Assembly: GCA_020426485.1 (NCBI GenBank)
Contig: JAGQPY010000010.1
Location: 1-33,750 of the forward strand
DNA length: 33,750 bases
Reading direction: 5' to 3'
Source: Planctomycetaceae bacterium
GTDB taxonomy: Bacteria > Planctomycetota > Planctomycetia > Planctomycetales > Planctomycetaceae
This document shows positions 26,094 to 33,750 of the stretch, piece by piece (the first letter of the stretch is position 1; every line of letters begins with the position of its first letter). A program made the translations under genes and the position numbers. Under the pieces are notes generated by a model. It had not been told where the DNA came from and ran no database searches. It saw only the letters and a program-made list of their open reading frames with translations.

Positions 26094-26484
26094 TTTTCAA
26101 ATCCTTCAGCAACGGAGACAACGCGGACAACACCTGTTCCTGAGTCAGTTCCAGCTGCCTGGCCTGAGCAGCCACCTGTTCCAGCAGCGGTTTCAATGAC
26201 TGCTGCTTTTGCCGAACGGTGGGCTGGTTCGAGACGCTGGAGGAAAGCTTCATCCCCTGGCCCCGCACTCGCTCCAGAACACCATCACGTTCCAGCAGCG
26301 AATAGGCCTTGGAAACTGTCATGGGATTGATCTGTAGCTCTTCCGCAATCTGTCGCACCGACGGAAGCAGATCGTCGGAACCGAATTTCCCGGCGGCCGC
26401 CAGTGTCTTCACCTGATCCATCAGCTGCCGATAAATCGGCACGCCGGAAGAAGGGTGAATCTGAAACAGCAGACGAGGACTCAT
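26086..26484 (-). CDS. YtrA-type GntR-family repressor
   Basis: The 132-residue protein is short, as in the YtrA subfamily, which has a winged-helix DNA-binding domain and only a small dimerisation tail. The domain is recognisable from 'GVPIYRQLMDQV' (14-25) through 'LLPSVRQIAEELQINPMTVSKAYSLLERDGVLERVRGQGM' (39-78), where 'PSVRQIAEELQINPMTVSKAY' is the helix-turn-helix. The tail (about 85-132) is a Gln/Leu-rich helix. It is the first gene of a leftward operon with an ABC ATPase (8-bp overlap), permease and propeller gene, the classical arrangement for this subfamily. The inverted repeat 78 nt upstream of its start overlaps a -10 element, so autorepression is expected. Confidence 0.9.
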   Translation of the reverse strand: MSPRLLFQIHPSSGVPIYRQLMDQVKTLAAAGKFGSDDLLPSVRQIAEELQINPMTVSKAYSLLERDGVLERVRGQGMKLSSSVSNQPTVRQKQQSLKPLLEQVAAQARQLELTQEQVLSALSPLLKDLKND

Positions 26485-26561
26485 GGTGGATCTGGTTCAA
26501 AAAGTGAGCGGCCACGGCCACGGCCACGTTAAGGCGCAGGGCCGGTTCGGTGGGCGAATTG

Positions 26562-26583
26562 GTGTATTACTAGAATAATACAC
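26562..26583. promoter_or_regulatory. Perfect 8+8 bp inverted repeat: predicted GntR operator
   Basis: GTGTATTA and TAATACAC flank a 6-bp spacer (CTAGAA). It lies 78 nt upstream of the GntR gene and covers the -10 box of the predicted promoter. Arm sequence and size fit the palindromes bound by YtrA-type GntR repressors, so binding by the adjacent gene product is the simplest reading. Confidence 0.65.
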
Positions 26584-26602
26584 ATGAGTCGGCGGGTCGC
26601 AA
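26575..26602 (-). promoter_or_regulatory. Predicted sigma70-type promoter of the GntR-ABC operon
   Basis: Read on the minus strand, TTGCGA (26602-26597) is 16 nt from TATTAT (26580-26575). These match the -35 and -10 consensus at 4/6 and 5/6. The -10 box lies in the inverted repeat. A further palindrome (GATTTTT-TG-AAAAATC, 26617-26632) is just upstream. No start site was mapped. Confidence 0.5.
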
Positions 26603-26891
26603 TGTTTTCCTGCAGAGATTTTTTGAAAAATCGCGCCCCGTCATATTCGGCTCAATCCGAATGCCCACTGCTTTCGGACGGCACCGGCCGAACGCGACTG
26701 CGCGATTTGTGCGAATTCTTCATGACCGGCAGCAGCATCAGGCTATGTTTTGCCAAAAGGCTGTCTTGATATGTGCGCTAGCCGCGGATGAAGACACCAG
26801 CAAAACCGGCGGCCAGCGTCTGGCCAATCACCTGAAAATCGAGTCTTCGGACAGCCGCCCAAGGGTTCTGTATCTGAATTGAGCGAGCAAG

Positions 26892-27545
26892 ATGGTTGCT
26901 GAGAACAGACACTTTCGATGCCACCAGTGCGGTGGCTCCGCGGTCCCGGTCAGTGGTCGTGAGTATCTGCAGTGCGAATACTGCCGAACGTTTGTCTTCA
27001 CCACGGATAATCCGCTGTCCGCCGACCGCATTACGTCTCGCAATGCTTCCTTCAACGTCAGCTGCCCGGCCTGTGATGGCATACTGCAACAAGGGCAAGT
27101 CGAAGAACATCCGGCTCTGTACTGCGGCACCTGTTATGGAGTGCTGCTGAAGAACGAGCACTTCGGTGAAATCATTCGTCAGCGTCGAGCCCGCAGAATC
27201 AACTGCGAAGCGGAAGCATGTCGGCCTCTGAATCCGCAGGACTACGATCGCTCCATCCGATGCCCGAACTGTGCCGGGCACATGGAAGCTCATCCATATT
27301 ATGGTCCGGGAAATGTGGTGATGGATTCCTGCCACAAGTGCCATCTGATCTGGCTGGATCATGGTGAGCTTCGTACTCTGGAGCGCGCTGAAGGGGGCCG
27401 CGAACCGGAATTGCTTCCCGTATTCATCAACTCAGACGGTGAGCCCACGTTCATTCCGCCGCCGGATCAGCCACGCCGCGCGGCGGATCCGATGTCCGAG
27501 CCGGAATCTCCCGTCGCCATGCTGGCTCGTGCGATCTTCGGCTGA
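26892..27545 (+). CDS. Protein with three zinc-ribbon modules (TFIIB-type-like)
   Basis: The 217-residue protein contains three CxxC...CxxC modules: C10/C13 with C28/C31, C58/C61 with C78/C81, and C124/C127 with C147/C150. The third, 'CPNCAGHMEAHPYYGPGNVVMDSCHKCHLIWLDHGEL', is the zf-TFIIB-like form ending in a characteristic W-L-D-x-G-E-L. Two extra cysteines, C105 and C110, lie between the second and third modules. The C-terminal 45 residues are Pro-rich and disordered-looking. It is probably cytoplasmic, with no signal peptide. The biochemical role is not known; a nucleic-acid or protein-binding scaffold is the usual suggestion for this family. Confidence 0.75.
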   Translation: MVAENRHFRCHQCGGSAVPVSGREYLQCEYCRTFVFTTDNPLSADRITSRNASFNVSCPACDGILQQGQVEEHPALYCGTCYGVLLKNEHFGEIIRQRRARRINCEAEACRPLNPQDYDRSIRCPNCAGHMEAHPYYGPGNVVMDSCHKCHLIWLDHGELRTLERAEGGREPELLPVFINSDGEPTFIPPPDQPRRAADPMSEPESPVAMLARAIFG

Positions 27546-27757
27546 AGATCCGAATCCACTGCAAATCTGCCCACAAAACAAGCCTTACGTTTGTCGAGAA
27601 ACTTTTCGATACTACGTGCCGGTTTTGATTGATTCAGAAGTCTGAAGCATCGCTGACCGCTGCAGCCGACCGGCGAGGTTGGCACAAACGCGGCGATGCG
27701 TCACCACGTGTCACATTCTGACGGGGCACGTGAATCCGCTGGAAACAGGTTTGTTGA

Positions 27758-29167
27758 ATGCCTCGCGATTTCACGACGGAAAGTCTTTCGCACGATCCGA
27801 TTCATGGTTACATCCCCTTCATTTCCCGAGTCGGCCTGCCTGCAGATGAAGCAGCCGAGCAGGATCTGATTGATCATCCGTGGGTTCAGCGGATGAGGCA
27901 CATCCATCAGCTGCAAACCGCCTGGTGGGTGTTTCCTTCCGCAGAACACATGCGGTTTCAGCATATTCTGGGAGTGATGCATCTGGGCAGTGTTGTCGTG
28001 GATGCCTGGTACGACTCTCTGGCGGCAGTCTGCCGCAACGCGCCGTCTCGGCCATATGTGGAAAGTCTGGTGCGAGTCGCCGGACTGCTGCATGACGTCG
28101 GTCACGGGCCCTTTGGCCACTTCTTTGATGATCACTATCTGGATCAGTACGGCCTGACTCACGAAGACATCGGCGCGCATATCATTCAGCATGAACTGGG
28201 AGACATCATTCGCCGGATTCGCCGAAACCCGTCCGGTCAGTTGCAGCCATTGGAAGAACTCGATCCGCAACAGGTTGCATGGCTGATCTGTCGTCCCAGT
28301 GGAAAGAAAGAAGACGAAGACGGCCATCCGGACTGGCTTCGCAAACTGCGATCTCTGTTCAGCGGCATCTACACCGTGGACAACATGGATTTCGTGCTGC
28401 GAGACGCTTACATGTCGGGCTATAACACCAAGGCCTTCGACATCTCGCGGCTGATTCACTACAGCTTCTTCACCGGCAGCGGCCTGACCATTCACTCGCG
28501 GGGGCTGCCGACGCTGATCAATTTTATTGAAACGCGAGCTAATCTCTTCCGCACCATTTATTTTCATCGCACGGTGCGAGGAATCGATATTGCTCTGGAA
28601 GACTACTTTGCGGAGACGATGAAGCGATTGTTTCCAGGAAATCCGCTGGAACATCTGCCGGCCTATCAGGGGCTGACGGAATCTTCGTTTCTGGTGGACG
28701 TCGTGCGCTGGGCGGACAGTGATGATCCTTCACTGCGAGAGCTCGGCAAACACTGGAAGGCCATCATCAATCGCGAAGAAATGTGGAGAATGGCTTCGGA
28801 ACGCACGATTCACTTTCACAGTGGCGAAGCCGAAAGCACAACGATTTTTTCCGAACCCGATCTGGTGGAACGCCGTGTTCGTGATTATCTGCCGCCGGGG
28901 CTGAAGGAGATCCCGCTCCGCATTGATGTGGCTCGACACTATCATCGCCCCAGTGCTCGCAAGCCGTCCGGCAAGCAGAACTACTGGTTCGATCCGGCTT
29001 GTGGAAAATCTTTCGAACTGGATGACGACGAACTTTTTCGCAGCCTGCCCACCAGCTTCATCATTTTCCGCATTTACAGCCGTGACCACGGCCATGATCG
29101 AGAAATCAGCGAAGCGCTGGCACGCGTCGCCGGAGGCAGTGGTGGTGACACAAAAACAAACATGTAA
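27758..29167 (+). CDS. HD-domain phosphohydrolase (SAMHD1/YwfO-like)
   Basis: The 469-residue protein starts 'MPRDFTTESLSHDPIHGYIPF', the usual N-terminal strand of this HD group. The metal site is R-F-Q-H69 ('RFQHILGVMHL'), H112-D113 ('LLHDVGHGPFGH') and D208 in 'TVDNMDFVLRDAYMSG'. H116 and H121 are nearby. This set (H...HD...D) and the length match HD hydrolases related to SAMHD1 and the bacterial YwfO type, which act on dNTPs or other nucleotides. The region after about 300 is family-typical for the longer members. It follows the zinc-ribbon gene by 212 bp, so joint transcription is possible but unproven. Confidence 0.88.
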   Translation: MPRDFTTESLSHDPIHGYIPFISRVGLPADEAAEQDLIDHPWVQRMRHIHQLQTAWWVFPSAEHMRFQHILGVMHLGSVVVDAWYDSLAAVCRNAPSRPYVESLVRVAGLLHDVGHGPFGHFFDDHYLDQYGLTHEDIGAHIIQHELGDIIRRIRRNPSGQLQPLEELDPQQVAWLICRPSGKKEDEDGHPDWLRKLRSLFSGIYTVDNMDFVLRDAYMSGYNTKAFDISRLIHYSFFTGSGLTIHSRGLPTLINFIETRANLFRTIYFHRTVRGIDIALEDYFAETMKRLFPGNPLEHLPAYQGLTESSFLVDVVRWADSDDPSLRELGKHWKAIINREEMWRMASERTIHFHSGEAESTTIFSEPDLVERRVRDYLPPGLKEIPLRIDVARHYHRPSARKPSGKQNYWFDPACGKSFELDDDELFRSLPTSFIIFRIYSRDHGHDREISEALARVAGGSGGDTKTNM

Positions 29168-29278
29168 TCCGTTCGGAATTCAACGACAACACTGTCGGCT
29201 GCGCCATTCATCGAGCAGACTTCGTTCCGCCCGGCACCCCGGGAACATCGCTCCTTCCGGACAACGGCCCTTCTTATC

Positions 29279-30619
29279 ATGACGACGGAGCAGCACCGCG
29301 ACAATGTCCAGCCATTGGAGCGCCGACCCGCCGGAAACGTCGCTGCCGGTTTGGCTGCGGCGATCATTGTTGCGACTCTGTTTCTCGCATGGATCTGCAT
29401 GCGCTTCGGACTAAACAATCCACCGTCGTCCACCGGAGATGAACCGTTCTACGATTCCATGGCATGGGAACTCAGTCGAGGCCATGGGTTTTCCGTCGAC
29501 TTCACCGATCCCGATTTTCGACGCCCCTATGATCGGGCGGCTCAACAGGATCCCGACCTGTATTCACTGACGCCATTTGACTTTGGGCCGATTGCTCATC
29601 GCCCACCTTTGTTCTCGCTGATCGGAGCTGTCGGAAATGTCGCCTTTGGTCGTCAGTTCTGGCTCCTGAGAACAATCAATGTCCTGTTGATGGCGGCGAC
29701 GGCAGGTATCCTGACGTGGTATCTGTTCAGATCAACTCACCCCCTCATCGCGCTGCTGATGCTGGTGATCTTTGTTCTGGATCAGAGAACCCGGTTGTAT
29801 GCTCGAGCCATCCTGACCGAATCCATGGCCTGTTTTCTGGCGACGCTGCTGACCATCAGTTTGATGCAGCTGCGGCGAAGCGGAAAGCAGCAGTGGCTGA
29901 TTGCCGCCGCTGTACTGACCGGACTCTCGGTACTGACACGATCGATCGTGGTCCTGTGGATTCCCGGTCTGATGCTGGTCGTGTTTCTGGTATTGAAGAC
30001 GCGTCCTGCAGAACAGACGCTCGGAGTTCCTCTGCGACGGGCATTCCTGCAGAGCATTCTTTTCGGCGGAATCGTGGCAGCACTGCTGGTGCCGTGGGGC
30101 ATTCGCAACGTTCTTTTGCTCCACACATTCGCCCCCATGGGAACTCAGGGCCTGATGGAAATGTCGGCCGGCTACAGCGACTTTGCATGGGACAGCCGCG
30201 GAGTATGGGTGAATCTGCAGTCCCAACACTTCTTTGATCACCTGGACACGCAGGGCCTGACGAGCGCGGAACGGGAGCTCCGAATCGGACGCGAAAGCAG
30301 TCGGCGGGCCTTCGAATGGATGCGACAGCATCCGGGTCGGGTTCTGCCACTGGCGCTGATGAAAATGGCGTCCGAATTTCGTCCCCGAAATCCCATAGAA
30401 GTCCTGACTTTAATCCTGATGCTCGTCGGACTGTTGCTGTGTCGCAACGAAGCTGACGGCCGACTGCTGATCGGACTGTTGGTCATCAACGCGCTGGCGA
30501 TCGGAGCCACCTGGTCCGTCGAAGGCCGTTTTCTTGTGCCTCAGCTGTTTGTGATTTACGCCGCTGGTGGCATTGGACTTCAACGGATCAAAGATCGCTG
30601 CTTCACACGTGCAACCTGA
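29279..30619 (+). CDS. GT-C fold glycosyltransferase (GT39/PMT_2-like) membrane protein
   Basis: The 446-residue protein has an N-terminal helix (about 20-42) followed by a first outside loop with the acidic pair D54-E55 ('SSTGDEPFYDSMAWELSRGHGF'), the position of the catalytic acid in PMT-like GT-C enzymes. 'HRPPLFSLIGA' and 'RTINVLLMAATAGILTWYLF' then begin a series of about ten membrane segments. 'ARAILTESMACFLATLLTISL' carries the typical E-S/T motif on a helix, and 'LTGLSVLTRSIVVLWIP' is another family hallmark. Such proteins transfer a sugar from a polyprenyl-phosphate donor to lipid, glycan or protein. It starts 111 nt after the HD-domain gene. The acceptor is unknown. Confidence 0.8.
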   Translation: MTTEQHRDNVQPLERRPAGNVAAGLAAAIIVATLFLAWICMRFGLNNPPSSTGDEPFYDSMAWELSRGHGFSVDFTDPDFRRPYDRAAQQDPDLYSLTPFDFGPIAHRPPLFSLIGAVGNVAFGRQFWLLRTINVLLMAATAGILTWYLFRSTHPLIALLMLVIFVLDQRTRLYARAILTESMACFLATLLTISLMQLRRSGKQQWLIAAAVLTGLSVLTRSIVVLWIPGLMLVVFLVLKTRPAEQTLGVPLRRAFLQSILFGGIVAALLVPWGIRNVLLLHTFAPMGTQGLMEMSAGYSDFAWDSRGVWVNLQSQHFFDHLDTQGLTSAERELRIGRESSRRAFEWMRQHPGRVLPLALMKMASEFRPRNPIEVLTLILMLVGLLLCRNEADGRLLIGLLVINALAIGATWSVEGRFLVPQLFVIYAAGGIGLQRIKDRCFTRAT

Positions 30620-30634
30620 ACCAGCGATGGGCTG

Positions 30635-31672
30635 CTATCGGCGAGCCGACCGCATGATGACAAGGCCGCTGAGGATCAGTCCGCCGCCGACAATCTGAGC
30701 GGTCGTGGCTGCTTCGCCGCGAGCAAGCCAGGCCGCGACCATGGCGATGACGGGAATCAGGTTTTGAATGATGGAAGCATGAGCGGCTCCGGCGTGACGC
30801 ACACCGAAGCTCCACATCGGCAGCGCCAGACCGGTCGAAAGCGTGCCGGAATACAGGATGATCAACCAGACTCGCATGGAGCTGAGGGACGGAATGCTGT
30901 CCGCATAATGACCGCCGGCAAACAGAATGTGGAACGGCAGAGCCATCACCGCGGCTGACGCGGAGAGTTGCATCGGAGAAATTTTCGTCAGCATGGGGCG
31001 GCTGTAAACGGTTCCTCCGGACCACGCCAGAGCGGCTCCCAGAACAAACAGATTTCCCAGAAGATGCTCCGGGCCTGTACTAACGTCACCCTTCTGCACG
31101 GCCACGACAATCGTGCCCGCCAGCGCAATCCACAGTCCAAACCATGCGATGCGGCGAAGTTTTTCCTGTAGAAAGACTCGGGCCAGTAAAGCGGTCCACA
31201 TGGGCACGGTCGCAATGATCAAAGCCATATTGCCCGACGTTGTTCGTGCAATTCCCAGCAGGAACAGCAGTTGATACAGAGCGGAAACGATCAGCGAATA
31301 GATCACCAGCTGTCGAAGACGAATTCCCGGCTGCGGTCGAATTCCCAGCCTGCGTTCTCGAAGTCCCAGCAGCGTCAGCACAATGGCCGAAATGGCCAGT
31401 CGAATGGCATTGAAGACAAACGGATTGGTCTGATCCACGCCTGTCTTCATGATGGGAATGTTGATGCCCCAGATCAGGGCGACTCCGACAAGAGACGCAT
31501 CCGGCAACAGAGGATGAACCGGCGTTTCCGTAACAGCAACTTCCGGTGGCTGATTCACTGCGGCGACAGGTGAGCGATACGTATTTGTGGAGTCGGAACC
31601 GGACTCAGATTCGATGGATGACAAGGAACGGCCTGTCTGATGGATCGGCAAAGCGGTGGGTGGGGTGGTCAT
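30635..31672 (-). CDS. EamA/DMT-family transporter
   Basis: The start is set at the ATG at 31672, giving 345 residues. An upstream ATG at 31744 would add 24 residues with no membrane character. After a polar N-terminal stretch of about 50 residues, ten hydrophobic helices form two EamA repeats: 'LPDASLVGVALIWGINIPIMKTGVD...FNAIRLAISAIVLTLLGL' in the first and 'LLGNLFVLGAALAWSGGTVYSRPMLTKISPMQL' in the second. The second ends in 'AHASIIQNLIPVIAMVAAWLARGE'. These are drug/metabolite exporters; cargo unknown. It converges on the GT-C gene with a 15-bp gap. Confidence 0.88.
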   Translation of the reverse strand: MTTPPTALPIHQTGRSLSSIESESGSDSTNTYRSPVAAVNQPPEVAVTETPVHPLLPDASLVGVALIWGINIPIMKTGVDQTNPFVFNAIRLAISAIVLTLLGLRERRLGIRPQPGIRLRQLVIYSLIVSALYQLLFLLGIARTTSGNMALIIATVPMWTALLARVFLQEKLRRIAWFGLWIALAGTIVVAVQKGDVSTGPEHLLGNLFVLGAALAWSGGTVYSRPMLTKISPMQLSASAAVMALPFHILFAGGHYADSIPSLSSMRVWLIILYSGTLSTGLALPMWSFGVRHAGAAHASIIQNLIPVIAMVAAWLARGEAATTAQIVGGGLILSGLVIMRSARR

Positions 31673-31780
31673 GCTGACAAGGACACCACAGAATTGCCAT
31701 TGGCGCGAACTCTTTTCCGATTTCGGAAGTCTGAACGGCCCCACTCATCCACCCGATCACATGCAGAGTTCCGGATGAAA

Positions 31781-31800
31781 GGCTCCCGAAGTCTGATGAC
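31781..31800. repeat. Second copy of a short dispersed repeat
   Basis: GGCTCCCGAAGTCTGATGAC matches 18929-18948 at 18 of 20 bases. This copy lacks the perfect inverted arm of the first and lies upstream of the EamA gene in a region with no gene. Confidence 0.4.
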
Positions 31801-31938
31801 GCCAGGTCGTCGCAAGGCCGCTGAATCGTTCACGTGAACGCCAGCTGACTCCGTTGCAGTCACCTCAGTCCACTTGTGTGCAGTCCGGTTTTTGACAAGA
31901 TACAACCGAACGATCCTTTTGGTCATGGAGAAATCCTC

Positions 31939-33249
31939 GTGAACCCGCGAACCATCGCCTGCCTTTTGTTTCTGTTGCCAACCACCTCTTCTGCCTTTGC
32001 CGACGACTGGCCTCAATGGATGGGTCCTCAGCGCGACAATGTTTGGCGGGAATCGGGAATTCTGGAAAGCTTCCCGGAAGGTGGCCCAAAGATACTGTGG
32101 CGGACGCCGATTGCGGGCGGCTATTCCGGACCGGCGGTTGCCGATGGTCGAGTGTTCATCACCGACTACACGTCGGGCGACAACGTGAAAGTTGACAATT
32201 TCGAACGCAAGGAATTCACCGGCACCGAGCGAGTCCTCTGCCTGGAGGAGGCCACTGGGAAAATTCAGTGGAAGCATGAGTATCCGGTGAAATACTCGAT
32301 TTCCTATCCGGCAGGTCCGCGATGTACTCCGGTCGTTGAAGACAATCGCGTTTATACTCTGGGAGCCGAAGGGAACCTGTTCTGCTTCGATGTCCTGACA
32401 GGAAAGATTGTCTGGCAGAAGCACCTTCCGGTGGAATATTCCGCGAAGACTCCACTGTGGGGCTATGCAGCTCATCCGCTGATTGATGGTAACAAACTGT
32501 TGACCCTGGCTGGCGGTGACGGCAGCCATATCGTTGCGCTGAACAAGATGACCGGACAGGAAATCTGGCGCAGCAGTACGTCACCGGAACAGGGATATTG
32601 TCCGCCCACCATCATTCAGCATGGTGGTGTGCGTCAGCTGATTCTGCTGCGACCGGACTTTGTGTCGTCCGTGAATCCTGAAACGGGCGAAGAATACTGG
32701 GCGATTCCGTACAAAGCGTCGAATGGTTCCATCATTATGTCGCCGGTTGTGTCCGGTAACTTCCTGTATGTGGCTGGCTTCAACAATCAAAGCCTGCTGA
32801 TCGAACTTGATTCGACAAAACCCGCCGCCAAAGAAGTCTGGCGCGGCAAAAGCAACATCATCTGTCCGGTTAACGTGCAGCCCTTTCTGGTGGGCGATGT
32901 CTTATACGGTTTTGACCAGAAAGGCGTGATGCGAGCGATCCGGTTGCCGGATGGTGAACGGCTGTGGGAAACATCCGATGTGATTGGCAAACGCCCGGCT
33001 GGTTCTGAAACAGCCTTCCTTGTTCAGCACGAAGATCACTTCTGGTTGTTCAACGAACTGGGTGAATTAATCATCGCAAAGCTCAGCCCCGAAGGGTACT
33101 CGGAAATCGATCGTGCGGCCGTGATCAAACCCAGCAACCTGGCCTTCGGACGTGACGTCGTGTGGAGCATGCCGGCCTTCGCCAATCGACATGCCTATGT
33201 TCGCAACGACAATGAAATCATCTGCGTCGATCTGGCGAAAGCCCCCTGA
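31939..33249 (+). CDS. BamB/PQQ-like beta-propeller protein with signal peptide
   Basis: I use the GTG at 31939 because GGAG lies 8 nt before it and the next residues form a clear Sec signal peptide ('MNPRTIACLLFLLPTTSSAFADDW'). An ATG 21 codons upstream would bury that signal. The 436-residue product opens with 'DDWPQWMGPQRDNVW', a hallmark of the planctomycete 'PQQ-like/outer-membrane-biogenesis BamB' family. It continues with propeller blades such as 'VLCLEEATGKIQWKHEYP', 'LFCFDVLTGKIVWQKHLP', 'IVALNKMTGQEIWRSST', 'VSSVNPETGEEYWAIPY' and 'MRAIRLPDGERLWETSD'. No Cys-heme or PQQ-dehydrogenase catalytic residues are evident, so an adaptor or scaffold role is as likely as an enzyme. It could act in the periplasm. 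Confidence 0.88.
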   Translation: MNPRTIACLLFLLPTTSSAFADDWPQWMGPQRDNVWRESGILESFPEGGPKILWRTPIAGGYSGPAVADGRVFITDYTSGDNVKVDNFERKEFTGTERVLCLEEATGKIQWKHEYPVKYSISYPAGPRCTPVVEDNRVYTLGAEGNLFCFDVLTGKIVWQKHLPVEYSAKTPLWGYAAHPLIDGNKLLTLAGGDGSHIVALNKMTGQEIWRSSTSPEQGYCPPTIIQHGGVRQLILLRPDFVSSVNPETGEEYWAIPYKASNGSIIMSPVVSGNFLYVAGFNNQSLLIELDSTKPAAKEVWRGKSNIICPVNVQPFLVGDVLYGFDQKGVMRAIRLPDGERLWETSDVIGKRPAGSETAFLVQHEDHFWLFNELGELIIAKLSPEGYSEIDRAAVIKPSNLAFGRDVVWSMPAFANRHAYVRNDNEIICVDLAKAP

Positions 33250-33271
33250 ACGCCATCGTTGTGACGATTCT

Positions 33272-33288
33272 GAAATCCGCTCGATTTC
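33272..33288. repeat. Small hairpin between the propeller gene and the last gene
   Basis: GAAATC-CGCTC-GATTTC is a perfect 6-bp stem in the 81-bp gap. It is AT-rich and lacks a T-run, so its function is uncertain. Confidence 0.3.
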
Positions 33289-33330
33289 GACAGCCACAAG
33301 ACCACTGAACGTCGCGTTGGAGACCTGATT

Positions 33331-33750
33331 TTGGACCAAATCATTGAAGCTCTGAATGATCTGATCACGGATCATTGGGTCAAGTTCGTCACCGCCGCCG
33401 GTTTCACGGCGGTCGGATGGCTGATCGCTCGCCGCCGAGCAGCGAACGAATGGAAGCAACGGGAGTTCTTTCACCGGATCAACCTGTCGCTGAACTCCAT
33501 CGTCGACGGAACTCTGCAGCTAAGAACGCTTTCCGAAAAATCCTGCAGCGAAGTGTTTTTAAACCAAACGGCCGTCCGACAGCTGACGGCGGCGGCTCAA
33601 AAGACCAAACCGGGATCTCCCATCATTCCCATTCCCAAAGAAGACTGCTGGTACTTTCTGAATGCCGTCCTGAATGAACTGTCCGAGCAATTTGCCGACG
33701 GACTGATTGCTCGCGAATCCGGTCGCCCCGTCAGCAGTGCTCGCTTTCTG
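33331..33750 (+). CDS. Membrane-anchored protein of unknown function, 3' end cut by the window edge
   Basis: A frame is open without stop from a TTG at 33331 to the end (140 codons). GGAG lies 8 nt before the TTG, and no ATG fits the start as well. The product begins 'MDQIIEALNDLITDHWVKFVTAAGFTAVGWLIARRRA', i.e. a short amphipathic start, one membrane helix (about 17-33) and an Arg-rich stop-transfer segment. A mostly helical cytoplasmic part follows, with 'FFHRINLSLNSIVDGTLQLRTL' and 'DCWYFLNAVLNELSEQFADG'. I do not recognise a family. It follows the BamB-like gene by 81 bp on the same strand. Confidence 0.75.
   Translation, partial: MDQIIEALNDLITDHWVKFVTAAGFTAVGWLIARRRAANEWKQREFFHRINLSLNSIVDGTLQLRTLSEKSCSEVFLNQTAVRQLTAAAQKTKPGSPIIPIPKEDCWYFLNAVLNELSEQFADGLIARESGRPVSSARFL

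Overview
The window looks like chromosomal DNA of a marine-type planctomycete (Planctomycetota). This rests on several family-level cues rather than on a marker gene: a secreted Cys-type sulfatase, a BamB/PQQ-like beta-propeller protein with a signal peptide, a multi-repeat exported protein whose N-terminus carries the planctomycete 'ExR-(hydrophobic)' motif, a PEP-hydrolase-like TIM-barrel protein, loosely packed genes, and moderately high GC. No rRNA, tRNA, transposase, integrase, CRISPR array or phage gene was seen, so this reads as an ordinary core/accessory mosaic and not as an obvious island.

Layout. (1) About 1-6224, all minus strand: a cell-surface polysaccharide cluster, read right to left as a FemAB/GNAT-like acyltransferase, a sulfotransferase, an O-antigen ligase/polymerase-like membrane protein, a flippase and a SAM methyltransferase. 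It probably continues off the left edge. (2) 6846-10500, plus strand: a PEP-hydrolase-like TIM barrel translationally coupled to a membrane-anchored thioredoxin-fold protein, then an aldo/keto reductase and a class IV aminotransferase, with strong intergenic hairpins. (3) 10501-11494: a long non-coding stretch leading into csrA, whose leader has four AGGA motifs. (4) 11699-14844, minus strand: an MFS transporter and a solitary beta-class DNA methyltransferase with a C-terminal extension. (5) 15209-18849, plus strand: an Old-Yellow-Enzyme-type flavin oxidoreductase and a five-repeat FN3-like exported protein. (6) 18974-21928: a sulfatase and a divergent secreted protein with a possible caspase-like (C25-type) His/Cys dyad. 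(7) 22000-26484, minus strand: a YtrA-type GntR regulator, ABC ATPase, large permease and membrane-anchored beta-propeller protein, apparently one operon behind a promoter overlapped by a perfect 8+8 bp inverted repeat. (8) 26892-33750: a triple zinc-ribbon protein, an HD-domain phosphohydrolase, a GT-C-type glycosyltransferase, a convergent EamA transporter, a BamB-like beta-propeller protein and the 5' part of a TTG-started membrane protein cut by the right edge.

How the parts relate. Regions 1 and 7 are the two convincing multi-gene units: a surface-glycan pathway with its own sulfation step, and a self-regulated ABC export system with an unexplained extracytoplasmic propeller. The other genes are mostly singletons or pairs. 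The most worthwhile follow-ups are the GntR operator/promoter, the csrA leader, the C25-like protein and the orphan methylase. I did not find a clear new multi-gene system. All product names come from reading motifs by eye, without database searches.
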